Assembly: GCA_041287365.1 (NCBI GenBank)
Contig: JBEULL010000019.1
Location: 1 to 64,000 of the forward strand
DNA length: 64,000 bases
Direction: 5' to 3'
DNA from: JAQVIJ01 sp041287365
Lineage (GTDB): Bacteria > Desulfobacterota > Dissulfuribacteria > Dissulfuribacterales > DYLC01
A program made the translations under genes and the position numbers. Numbering within the stretch: the stretch's first letter is position 1; the number at the start of each line of letters is the position of its first letter. The notes beneath the pieces were generated by a model that ran no database searches, was not told where the DNA came from, and worked only from the letters and a program-made list of their open reading frames with translations. This document shows, one piece after another, positions 16,945 to 25,461 of this stretch.

Positions 16945-18023
16945 TATTTCCCTTTACTGCGATAGTCGGACAGGAAGAGATGAAGCTGGGGTTGATATTG
17001 AACGTGATAAACCCTTCAATAGGCGGTCTCTTGATCATGGGCGAGAAAGGCACGGCCAAGAGCACGGCGGTCAGGGCCCTTGCCGAGCTCCTCCCTGAGA
17101 TCGAGACGGTCAAGGGGTGTCCCTTCAACTGCGACCCTGACGGTCCTCTATGCACCGGATGCAGGGAGACGCTGGAGAAGGAATGCCGCCTCGAGCGGGA
17201 AAGAAAAAAGATGAAGGTCGTGGAGCTGCCGCTCGGTGTCACCGAAGACAGGCTGATAGGCACACTCGATATCGAACACGCCATCAAAAAAGGCGAAAAG
17301 AGATTCGAGCCGGGCATCCTTGCCGGGGCGAACAGGAACTTTTTATACGTTGACGAGGTGAATCTCCTCGAAGACCACATTGTGGACCTGCTGCTTGACT
17401 CCGCGGCCATGGGGGTGAATACGGTTGAAAGAGAAGGGGTGTCCTTCACGCATCCTGCAAGGTTTATCCTCGTAGGCACTATGAACCCGGAGGAAGGCGA
17501 TCTGAGGCCGCAGCTCCTGGACAGGTTCGGCCTGTGCGTGCATGTGGGGTCGATCGCGGACAAGGCGGAGAGGGTGGAGATACTCAGGAGAAAGGCGGCC
17601 TTTGATGCCGATCCGGAGAAGTTCACGGCTGAATGGCAACCCGAGCAGGACATGCTCTCAAAGCGGATCGGAGCGGCGAAGAAGAGGCTTGGTCATATCA
17701 GACCCTCAGACACCGTACTTGAAGATATTGTCAGCATCACCGCATCCCTTGACCTCGACGGCCACAGGGCCGACATCGTGTTGATGAAGGCGGCGATGAC
17801 CCTGGCCGCATTCAGGTCAGCAGGCAAGGATGAGAATAAAGACACGCGGCTCATGGGCGATCTTTCATATGCGGCATCCACTATAACCAATGACGACATC
17901 AGAAAGGTGGCAGGGCTTGCCTTGAGCCACAGGATGAAAAGGCTTCCGTTTGAGGAAATGGGCATGGATATGAGAAGGCTTGAGGCCGCCCTTTCCATGG
18001 GATTCAGCCATGACGTTCAGTGA
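16941..18023 (+). CDS. ChlI/BchI-type AAA+ chelatase subunit
   Basis: The protein has 360 residues. Walker A is GEKGTAKST (about residues 34-42), Walker B is FLYVDEVNLLED, and the sensor/arginine-finger region GTMNPEEGDLRPQLLDRFG is complete. A cysteine group CPFNC-x6-CTGC (about residues 60-74) could bind metal or a cluster; such inserts occur in ChlI relatives. The start overlaps the previous stop (ATGA) and has a GGAGG site. In magnesium chelatase this subunit forms an ATP-driven hexamer that acts on the large CobN/BchH subunit, and the same role is expected here. Confidence 0.92.
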   Translation: MIFPFTAIVGQEEMKLGLILNVINPSIGGLLIMGEKGTAKSTAVRALAELLPEIETVKGCPFNCDPDGPLCTGCRETLEKECRLERERKKMKVVELPLGVTEDRLIGTLDIEHAIKKGEKRFEPGILAGANRNFLYVDEVNLLEDHIVDLLLDSAAMGVNTVEREGVSFTHPARFILVGTMNPEEGDLRPQLLDRFGLCVHVGSIADKAERVEILRRKAAFDADPEKFTAEWQPEQDMLSKRIGAAKKRLGHIRPSDTVLEDIVSITASLDLDGHRADIVLMKAAMTLAAFRSAGKDENKDTRLMGDLSYAASTITNDDIRKVAGLALSHRMKRLPFEEMGMDMRRLEAALSMGFSHDVQ

Positions 18024-19935
18024 TTTTGTCGGACACGAAGATGCAAAGCTTGCGTTGGTCTTGAACGCCATAGACCCCGGATGCGGAGGCGTTCTGTTCA
18101 CAGGCGAAAGGGGGGGCGGCAAGTCAACGCTCTCCAGACTTTTTAAAAAGATACTGCCCGAAGACACCCCTTTCATAGAGCTTCCGCTCAATGTCACGGA
18201 AGACGCCCTTTTGGGGGGCATAGACATCGAAGAGACGATCAAGGCGGGCAGGAGGGTCTTTCAGCCCGGCATCCTGAGCCGGGCCGATCACGGCGTTGTC
18301 TATGTTGATGACATCAATCTGCTTTCACTCGAGATGCTCTCGCTCGTACTTGAGGTGTCGGGCCTTGGTGAAAACATCATCGAACGGGAAGGGATTGCGT
18401 TCAGACATACATCGCGGTTCATCCTCGTTGCAACCATGAACGAAGAGGAAGGGGTGCTTTCGCCCCATCTGCTCGACCGTTTCGGCATGATGGTCTTGTG
18501 TGAAGGGCTGGAAGACGTCCGTCAGCGGATTGAGATCATGAAGACGGCTGCGCCCGAGGTATTCGGGCCGCCCTCCTTTGGGCAGGGGGATCATGAGTTG
18601 AGTGAAAGGATCCGCTCCTGCCGTCTTTTCTTGAAGGATGTGACCATTCCGGTGGAGACAATGGGTTATATCGTGCAGATGTGCATCGAAGCCAACCTTG
18701 CAGGGTCGAGGGGTGACATCTGTCTCATGTACGCCTCGCGTGCGCATGCCGCCTATCGCGGCTCCATGGAGGTGACGAGGGACGATGTGGACGCCGTAGC
18801 CCCTCTTGTGCTTGCGCACAGAAAGAGGGCTTCGCAGCAGCAGCAACAGCAAGGGCGGCAACGTCAGGAGCAGCAGCAATCAGACCGGCAGGCAGGGCGG
18901 GATGGGCGCAGGGAACCGCAGGAACAGACCGGGTCCGAAGGGCATGAAGGGCAGGGGCAACAGCACGGGGCTCAGCCTGGTGATGAGCGCCCCGCGCCTG
19001 ATGAATTCCGTTCTGACCGGGACGGCGGCGAGCCGTCATCAAATGAAGAGAACGGCCAGCAAAGGGAGGCAGGCGGGAAGGAAGAGGTATTTGATATCGG
19101 CGCATCTTTCAGGACAAAGAGGATGATGTTCAGAAAAGACCGGATAAACCGGCTTGAATCAGGAAGAAGGACAAAGACGGGCTCAAGGGACAAGAGCGGC
19201 AGGTATATAAAGGGCATTCAGAGAAAGAGGGATGACATAGCCATAGATGCGACGCTCCGGGCCGCGGCCCCGTATCAGAAGGCAAGGGGCAGGACGGGCA
19301 TGGTCCTGATTCACGACGACGACCTGAGGTTCAAACAGAGGGAGAAGAAGATGGGCCACCTCGTGGTCTTTGTCGTGGACGGGTCGGGTTCAATGGGCGC
19401 CAGAAGGAGGATGGTGGAGACAAAGGGGGCCGTCCAGTCCCTGCTCATGGACTGTTATCAGAAAAGGGACAGGGTATCCATGATCGTCTTCAGAAGAGAC
19501 AGGGCCGAGGTGGTGCTGCCGCCCACATCAAGCGTCGAGCTTGCATCCAAGAGGCTGAAAGAGATACCTGTCGGCGGCAAGACCCCGTTGACCGCCGGGC
19601 TCATGGAGACATACAGGCTTATCAAGCGTGTGACGGCCAGGTCTCCTGAGACGAGGGTCATCGGCGTGCTCATAACAGACGGCAGGGCAAATCAGGGCCT
19701 TTCAGACGCCCCGATAGACCAGGAGATAGAAAAGATGACGCGGCTCTTAAGCGGATTGAGGTCGGCTGATTATATCGTCGTCGACACGGAAGATCAGGCC
19801 GGGTTTTTCAGAACCGGACTCGCACGCAAGATAGCGTCGCGGCTTGATGCGGACTATCATACCATCGATGGATTGAAATCCGGCTGTCTCTTTGAGATGG
19901 TCCGGATGAAAAAGACAGAGGGGATCGGCATCTGA
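18010..19935 (+). CDS. ChlD/BchD-type AAA+ and VWA chelatase subunit
   Basis: The ATG at 18010 overlaps the end of the upstream gene by 14 bases and gives 641 residues; a TTG at 17980 is less likely. It has an AAA+ domain with an intact P-loop GERGGGKST (about residue 33) and Walker B VVYVDDINLL, unlike many BchD proteins whose AAA+ sites have degenerated. A Gln-rich then acidic linker follows (residues about 275-360). The VWA domain holds the MIDAS motif DGSGS near residue 457, a conserved Thr in GGKTPLTAG and the ITDGRAN stretch. It would bridge the ChlI-like ATPase ring and the CobN-like subunit. It is the last gene of the operon. Confidence 0.93.
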   Translation: MTFSDFVGHEDAKLALVLNAIDPGCGGVLFTGERGGGKSTLSRLFKKILPEDTPFIELPLNVTEDALLGGIDIEETIKAGRRVFQPGILSRADHGVVYVDDINLLSLEMLSLVLEVSGLGENIIEREGIAFRHTSRFILVATMNEEEGVLSPHLLDRFGMMVLCEGLEDVRQRIEIMKTAAPEVFGPPSFGQGDHELSERIRSCRLFLKDVTIPVETMGYIVQMCIEANLAGSRGDICLMYASRAHAAYRGSMEVTRDDVDAVAPLVLAHRKRASQQQQQQGRQRQEQQQSDRQAGRDGRREPQEQTGSEGHEGQGQQHGAQPGDERPAPDEFRSDRDGGEPSSNEENGQQREAGGKEEVFDIGASFRTKRMMFRKDRINRLESGRRTKTGSRDKSGRYIKGIQRKRDDIAIDATLRAAAPYQKARGRTGMVLIHDDDLRFKQREKKMGHLVVFVVDGSGSMGARRRMVETKGAVQSLLMDCYQKRDRVSMIVFRRDRAEVVLPPTSSVELASKRLKEIPVGGKTPLTAGLMETYRLIKRVTARSPETRVIGVLITDGRANQGLSDAPIDQEIEKMTRLLSGLRSADYIVVDTEDQAGFFRTGLARKIASRLDADYHTIDGLKSGCLFEMVRMKKTEGIGI

Positions 19936-19967
19936 TCGGTCCCGCATAAGTCGGAACCGTTATTCCA

Positions 19968-20549
19968 TCAAGACAGCCCCAGACCCTTTTTCACCTCTTC
20001 GAGGCCGGTCTTTTCTATCAAGCGGTCAACCCTTGATTTTATCTTTACATGTTCTGAAAACATGGCGGCAAGCCTCTTTATTATCTCACCAGCCTCTTTG
20101 TGCGACGAGATCCTGCCGGCCTCCTGTCCAATCGTTGGCCTGCTTCCTCCGTGGCCGCCGAGCATGACAACAAAACCGCTCTTTCTACCTGTAAAACCTA
20201 TATCCATCATATTCGCCCAGGAACAACAGGCCGGGCAGCCGGCCACGGCTATCTTCAATTTTGGCGGGATAGGCGTCCTTGCCAGTTCGTTGTAGATATA
20301 TTCGCCCAAAGGGAATGTCTCTTGCAGGGCGAGTTTGCAATATGGTTTACCCATGCAGACCCTTGGCTGTGAGATGTCTCTGGCCTTTCTTATGCTTGCG
20401 CCGGCGCCTTTCAAGATGTCCATCGCCCTTTGGCCCGTATTCTGATCCAGCCCCAGAAGCATTATCTTTTGTGCCGAGGTGCCGAGGTGATATGTGTAGC
20501 AGAAAAAAGAGCTAGCAGAAAAAAGGACAGGCATATCTTTAGACAACAT
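19968..20549 (-). CDS. Siroheme/4Fe-4S sulfite-nitrite reductase-like domain protein
   Basis: The protein has 193 residues at most. The start is uncertain: no good ribosome site precedes the first ATG, and a later one at MLLGLDQ is possible. Two cysteine groups, VCMGKPYC (C-x5-C) and GCPACC (C-x3-C), have the spacing of the 4Fe-4S/siroheme-binding half of sulfite and nitrite reductases, with a short C-terminal helical tail. The catalytic N-terminal half of those enzymes is missing, so this is a stand-alone domain. It is convergent with the chelatase operon, 32 bases away. It could be an electron-transfer or tetrapyrrole-handling protein; the function is unknown. Confidence 0.72.
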   Translation of the reverse strand: MLSKDMPVLFSASSFFCYTYHLGTSAQKIMLLGLDQNTGQRAMDILKGAGASIRKARDISQPRVCMGKPYCKLALQETFPLGEYIYNELARTPIPPKLKIAVAGCPACCSWANMMDIGFTGRKSGFVVMLGGHGGSRPTIGQEAGRISSHKEAGEIIKRLAAMFSEHVKIKSRVDRLIEKTGLEEVKKGLGLS

Positions 20550-20683
20550 TTTTAATGGTTAATTCTTTTTATTTTTTAAGTTTATTTAAGTTAGGATGGT
20601 AAGCTTGCCTTTCCAAAAGGCTATAGTGTTTTGTAGCAGTCATACTATACTGATATAGCATTTTTTAGAACAGGAGTCGAACT

Positions 20684-20910
20684 ATGCTTGCAATCCGACT
20701 GCCCGCCGAACTGGAAAAACGCCTTGATTCGCTGGCAAAGGCCACTGGGCGTACCAAGACTTTCTACGTCCGAGAAGCTATTCTTGAGCATTTGGACGAC
20801 CTCGAAGATTTGTATCTTGCCGAGCAGCGTTTGATAGACTTACGAGCAGGCCGCAGCCACACCTACACACTGGAAGAAGTGGAGCGCGCGATCTTGGCTT
20901 GGCGGATTGA
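20684..20910 (+). pseudogene. RelB/DinJ-type ribbon-helix-helix antitoxin, frameshifted at the 3' end
   Basis: The first 60 or so residues (AIRLPAELEKRLDSLAKATGRTKTFYVREAILEHLDDLEDLYLAEQRL) are a standard ribbon-helix-helix antitoxin. Near 20882-20890, in a run of alternating GC, two extra bases shift the frame. The expected ending RDLGLAD with its TGA at 20908-20910 is present but in another frame. As it stands, translation runs on into the toxin sequence. An alternative is a true fusion, but the toxin is also broken just downstream. Confidence 0.7.
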
Positions 20911-21165
20911 GATCGACGAGAAGGCCAAGAAGGATTTGACTGCACTGGCAAGACTGTCGCCAAGCTCATCACTGTCTTTCTGCGCGAGCGTGTCGCCCGG
21001 TTCGATGATCTGCGCAGCATTGGTGAAGCACTCAAAGGCTCCAAGCTTGGTGAATTTTGGAAATATCGCGTTGGTGACTATCGCATTATTGCCAGCATCG
21101 AAAATAAGATTTTGCGTATTTTTGTGGTGCGCATCAGCAACCGCCGTGAGGTGTATCGGAATTGA
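20894..21165 (+). pseudogene. RelE-family toxin with frameshift
   Basis: Read with one base restored, the region encodes AWRIEIDEKAKKDLTAL(G)KTVAKL, then FLRERVARFDDL and WKYRVGDYRIIASIENKILRIFVVRI and ends NRREVYRN before a TGA at 21163-21165, a full RelE/ParE toxin of about 90 residues. A single base is missing near 20951 (CTGGCAAGACT where CTGGGCAAGACT fits), so no active toxin is made. The original start probably overlapped the antitoxin end at the TTG 20894. Confidence 0.75.
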
Positions 21166-21534
21166 AGAATTAGCGTACACATACTCATGACTTTGATGTG
21201 GTAAATCTGAGTAAAGAAGGTAAAAGCGGCGGTTTGACTTTGTCCTGCCCGTTTGCTATGGTTTGAGCAGCAGAGACAAATCTTACAAGATGGATTATCT
21301 CAGCAGGGATACTCCAGACCGTCCTTATAGCGGCACTGTTGCTGAAATTGATCAAGTAGCCTAGGAAATGGCAACCAAACGGCGGGTTTTTAAAGGGCAT
21401 GCGAGCAGCAAAGGCGGTGTTTGAAATGGCGGCGTAGAGACAGTTGACCTTCATGCAGGAATTGGTATGCTGATTTGAAAAGAGGGGTTTTGAGACGGCA
21501 AGGCTTGAAATGAAGGTAAGAGGATAATTTGCAC
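21166..21534. other. Gap with no recognised gene
   Basis: No protein family, RNA or mobile-element signature is recognised here. Several short open frames exist on both strands, none with a recognisable product. Together with the broken toxin pair, it looks like degraded accessory DNA upstream of the AAA-ATPase gene. Confidence 0.45.
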
Positions 21535-23079
21535 ATGACGCGCAAAAAGCTTCCCATCGGCATACAGACCTTTTCCAAGATTCGAGAAGAGAATTACTAT
21601 TATGTGGACAAGACGCCTCTGATAGAGAGGCTTGTTAATGGCGGCACACACTATTTTCTCTCTCGTCCTCGCAGGTTTGGCAAATCCTTGTTTCTGGATA
21701 CTCTGGCCGAGGCATTTTTGAGCAACAAAGCCCTGTTTGAAGGCCTGTATCTGGAGCGAAACTGGGACTGGAACAAAAAGTATCCAGTGATACGCATCAG
21801 CTTTGCAGAGGGAAGGCTTGAGTCAAGAGAGCAGCTGGAAGAACACATTTATGCCGTTCTTTCAAGTAACGCAGAGAAATTAGGTTTAAGTTTAGACACT
21901 TCGGCCAACACTCATATTTGTTTTCACAAGCTCATTGAGACGGCTGCTCAAAAATACAACCAGCGTGCAGTGGTGTTGGTGGACGAATACGATAAACCCA
22001 TACTTGACAATCTCACGAAGCCTGAAATAGCTCGTGCCATGCGAGAAGGGCTTCGAAACCTCTATTCCGTGCTCAAGGGCCAGGATGCAAACCTCAAGTT
22101 CGTATTTCTCACCGGTGTCTCCAAGTTCAGCAAGGTGAGTATATTTTCTGGCCTTAATAACCTCATAGACATTACATTGCTGCCTGAATATGCCACCATC
22201 TGCGGCTATACAGACCATGACATCGATACAGTCTTTGCTCCGGAATTAGAGGGTTTGAATAGGGACGAGATACGCCATTGGTATAACGGCTATTCCTGGC
22301 TTGGAGAGAGCGTTTATAACCCCTTTGATGTGCTGTTACTCTTTAATGCCCGTGAGTTTCGTTCCTGGTGGTTTGAGACAGGGACGCCTACGTTTTTGGT
22401 GAACTGGCTAAAAGAGCGCAACTTCTTTACTCCCAGCCTGGAGCATACCTTTGCAGACGATGAGCTGCTTTCAGCCTTTGATGTGGACTACATTCGTCCT
22501 GAGGCCATGCTTTGGCAGACGGGGTATCTCACCATTGGTGAGCGTCAGCGCAGAGGTGCCAAGTATATCTATTGGCTTAGGTGTCCTAATTGTGAGGTGC
22601 GCAGTGCTTTGAACGATGTGCTGGTAAAGGCCTGGATGCCGGATGCGGGTGAGGTTGCCCGTGCAGGAGCGGAGCTGTATGAAATTATTGCGGGCCGTGA
22701 TATTGATGGCATGAGACGTCATTTTGAGCGGCTCTTTGCCTCCATTCCTCATGACTGGTATCGCAACAATCCGATTTCTCAGTATGAAGGCTATTATGCC
22801 AGTGTGTTTTATAGCCATTTGGCAGCATTGGGACTGAACATCGTTGCAGAAGATGTGAGTAGTCACGGCCGGTGCGACCTGGCCATTCGCTTTGAAAATC
22901 GTATATATCTCTTTGAATTCAAGGTGATAGACGGCGAAGAGCCCACAGGCGAGGCCTTACAGCAGCTCTTGAGTCGTGACTATGCCGCCAAGTATCGAGA
23001 CGGCAAAACCGAAATTGTGCAGATTGGAATTGAATTTTCCAGGACCAAGCGTCAGGTGGTGGGCTGGGAGATGAAATAG
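21535..23079 (+). CDS. AAA-ATPase/PD-(D/E)XK nuclease-like protein (DUF1703 type)
   Basis: From the ATG at 21535 (514 residues; a TTG lies at 21529). The start RKKLPIGIQTFSKIREENYYYVDKT and then FLSRPRRFGKSLFLDTLAEAF (P-loop-like) are hallmarks of the AAA-ATPase-like family, with Walker B-like VVLVDEYDKPI at about residue 145. The C-terminal part contains GRCDLAIRFENRIYLFEFKV, which fits a PD-(D/E)XK nuclease core (D...ExK). The family is widespread and expands in anaerobes; its biological role is unproven, with mobility or defence being suggested. It stands alone between the decayed toxin pair and lptD. Confidence 0.88.
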   Translation: MTRKKLPIGIQTFSKIREENYYYVDKTPLIERLVNGGTHYFLSRPRRFGKSLFLDTLAEAFLSNKALFEGLYLERNWDWNKKYPVIRISFAEGRLESREQLEEHIYAVLSSNAEKLGLSLDTSANTHICFHKLIETAAQKYNQRAVVLVDEYDKPILDNLTKPEIARAMREGLRNLYSVLKGQDANLKFVFLTGVSKFSKVSIFSGLNNLIDITLLPEYATICGYTDHDIDTVFAPELEGLNRDEIRHWYNGYSWLGESVYNPFDVLLLFNAREFRSWWFETGTPTFLVNWLKERNFFTPSLEHTFADDELLSAFDVDYIRPEAMLWQTGYLTIGERQRRGAKYIYWLRCPNCEVRSALNDVLVKAWMPDAGEVARAGAELYEIIAGRDIDGMRRHFERLFASIPHDWYRNNPISQYEGYYASVFYSHLAALGLNIVAEDVSSHGRCDLAIRFENRIYLFEFKVIDGEEPTGEALQQLLSRDYAAKYRDGKTEIVQIGIEFSRTKRQVVGWEMK

Positions 23080-23106
23080 GTGAGAGAAAGATTTCTTCTT
23101 TTCGTC

Positions 23107-25416
23107 TTAAAAGCCCTTAAATCCGCTTATTCCCAGGAGTTCCAGATTGAATCCAAAAACATATTCGTCGTTGTCCCTGCGAAATTTGCCTGTTATGGCC
23201 CAGCAGGAGGCCTGATAGCGCAGACCGTAAGTGCTCTGCACCTCCTTGTGGTTTTCCATGTTCCAGGAGGTCTCGTAGATGCCTCGCCATCTCTCAGTAA
23301 GACCGAGGTTCAGATTTAGCTCCAAGGTGTCGATATTCTCCATCTCGTTGTAGCGGTAGCCGAACGCCGCCTTGTCGCCGGTTGAATTGGAGAGATCTGA
23401 CCATATCTCGTGAGTGGTAAATCCATAACCAAAGAAGTTGTAGGTGTTGTCATAGCGTATGGACCAAAAGCTTAAGGGTTTCCACTCGAGCTCTGTGTAG
23501 AGGTCTGAGAGGTCATGTTTTTTGCCATATTGGTGAGTGTTGGTGATGCGTTCGAAGATATCTTTGGTCTGAATTTCCCTTGGCCCTGGATAGATGCCGT
23601 TTGAGTCATAGCTCTCTTCAATGTAGAAACGCAGGGGATCGGTGTAATTGGCGCGTTCTGTTGTAACAGGCGTCTTTTTGCTCAAAAAAGACAGGACCGA
23701 CACGGTAAAGCGGTTCAGGGGTTCGAGCCTGTCTTTTTCGTCTATGAAGGGAATGTTGTCTTGAGCCTTGTCGGGACGATATGTGTAGGCGAGTTTGGGC
23801 CGAATAGTGTTACGCCATATCTCGCCCCCATCACCGGCAAAGTTTCTGGCCAGAGTGGAGCTGGCTTCTATCTCCAGCCTGCCTATTGTCCTGTTCAGGT
23901 CGTGGGCGCGTTTGAATTCGTCCTGTGTAGCGGTGGTGTTGTAAAGCGTGTTGTCCAGAAAGCCGCCTACCATAAACTGCACATAGGGATTGTAGGCCAG
24001 GTGAGTGAGCAGCCCGGGCTCCACATCCACACGCTGATAACGGTCTCCTCGATTCCGCCAGTAGTTCACATACGAGGCGTTCCAGTTGTAGTAAAGGTCA
24101 GGAAGATAGGCGGATTGCGCAGCAAGGTTTTTCATCACACCGCGCATCAGGGCCTGTAACGGCGTTATATATCCTTGGCTCAAGATCAAGGGCATGGTTT
24201 GAACCGTATATGGCTTGTTGGCCGCCACCAGATTCTGATTGTATTGTAGGGCGGCGCCCAGGAATTGGTCTTCGAAAAGCCGTGTGGCCTGCACTGTGGT
24301 GGGCCGAATCAAGTCCGTGCGTTCCACCAGAGACCGACCGAATATCTCTTTGAATGCCCTGTTGGAGGCATCGAAGCCCATGGGGCCGTTGTGGAATTCC
24401 AGGAGATAGTCTCGGTCGCTTGCGTAGTCCACATCCACCTTTAGCTGAAAGTCCTGAATCAGTTCCTGATCGAATTTGCCTCGCAGCCAGTAGCGTTTCT
24501 CGGTGGTACGGGTCACGCCGTCGTGATTGAAGTCGTTATCAGTCAGTTGATCCACCAGAGTGTTGTAGCGCACGATGCCCTTGCTCTCTGGTGTGAGCAC
24601 ATAGCGGAATTCTATGCCCTCCATCCAACCTCGGCGAGAAAGGATATCCTGATAAAAGGTGGCATCCATGCTGTCATTGATGGCCCAGTAGTAGGGAATA
24701 TTGATCTCAAAGCCGCTGCGATTGGAGGATGAGAAATATGGCAAAAGAAATCCTGATGTCCTGTAGTTGTTAATGGGCGCTGCAAACCATGGGCTGTAAA
24801 AAACGGGAATGTTCCGCACGTTGAAGGTGGCGTTTTTGCTCACGGCCTGTCCTTCTCCTGTTATGTGCAGGTCTGTGCAGTGAAAACTCCAATCCTGATT
24901 GGGCAAGGGGCAGGTGCTGATGACGGCCTTGTCCGCCATGTATTCCTCTGTGCCGATCTTCCAGATGTTGTCGGCTGTCATGTGTACGTTGTTGCGGTGC
25001 AAAAAGAGATTGCCGTCTTTGATGTTGCCGGTGGAGGCCTTGAGGTCGAATTCACCCTCCTCTCCTCGCAGCACATCCCCGTCCATCTCTATGACCACAG
25101 CGCCTTTTGCCAAGGCCTTTTGCGTAAGGTTGTTGAAGAGCATGCGGTCCGCAGTGATTTTGATATTCTGGCGCTGCACTTGTACGGCACCTTCGGCTAT
25201 CACCACCTGGCTGTCGTGAAAGAATGTGAGCTGATTGGCAGTGATATTCCAGGGGACATTGGAGTCCTTTTGAGTGGTTTCAAGTGGTTCAGCGGCCCAA
25301 AGTGCCTCATTTATAAAAAAGACGTGGCAAAATAGGAGAAATAAGGCACACCATTCAGCCCTCCAGGCAGTCATGGAGTGTTGTGTGAAATGAGATTTAA
25401 AAAGGAAGGCAATCAT
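23107..25416 (-). CDS. lptD: LPS-assembly outer-membrane protein LptD
   Basis: The frame extends to a TTG at 25452; the ATGs at 25416 (769 residues) and 25374 are more plausible starts, the latter placing a signal peptide (EWCALFLLFCHVFFINEALWA) at the very N-terminus. An LptA-like OstA domain (WNITANQLTFFHDSQVVIAEGAVQVQ) covers about residues 55-170, and then the LptD barrel begins, including PVFYSPWFAAPINNYRTSGFLLPYF and ending with a strand-rich C-terminus. LptD with LptE places lipopolysaccharide in the outer leaflet. This is direct evidence for a Gram-negative envelope. It lies 45 bases or more after the channel gene on the same strand, so co-transcription is likely. Confidence 0.93.
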   Translation of the reverse strand: MIAFLFKSHFTQHSMTAWRAEWCALFLLFCHVFFINEALWAAEPLETTQKDSNVPWNITANQLTFFHDSQVVIAEGAVQVQRQNIKITADRMLFNNLTQKALAKGAVVIEMDGDVLRGEEGEFDLKASTGNIKDGNLFLHRNNVHMTADNIWKIGTEEYMADKAVISTCPLPNQDWSFHCTDLHITGEGQAVSKNATFNVRNIPVFYSPWFAAPINNYRTSGFLLPYFSSSNRSGFEINIPYYWAINDSMDATFYQDILSRRGWMEGIEFRYVLTPESKGIVRYNTLVDQLTDNDFNHDGVTRTTEKRYWLRGKFDQELIQDFQLKVDVDYASDRDYLLEFHNGPMGFDASNRAFKEIFGRSLVERTDLIRPTTVQATRLFEDQFLGAALQYNQNLVAANKPYTVQTMPLILSQGYITPLQALMRGVMKNLAAQSAYLPDLYYNWNASYVNYWRNRGDRYQRVDVEPGLLTHLAYNPYVQFMVGGFLDNTLYNTTATQDEFKRAHDLNRTIGRLEIEASSTLARNFAGDGGEIWRNTIRPKLAYTYRPDKAQDNIPFIDEKDRLEPLNRFTVSVLSFLSKKTPVTTERANYTDPLRFYIEESYDSNGIYPGPREIQTKDIFERITNTHQYGKKHDLSDLYTELEWKPLSFWSIRYDNTYNFFGYGFTTHEIWSDLSNSTGDKAAFGYRYNEMENIDTLELNLNLGLTERWRGIYETSWNMENHKEVQSTYGLRYQASCWAITGKFRRDNDEYVFGFNLELLGISGFKGF

Positions 25417-25461
25417 GTAGCATTTAGTATCATGAAAGAGAGCGTGTTTCAACGCAATTCT

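Noticed and set aside
21185..21454. Minus-strand 89-residue open frame between toxin pair and AAA-ATPase gene
   Set aside because: No ribosome site or recognisable domain, and composition unlike the neighbouring genes.
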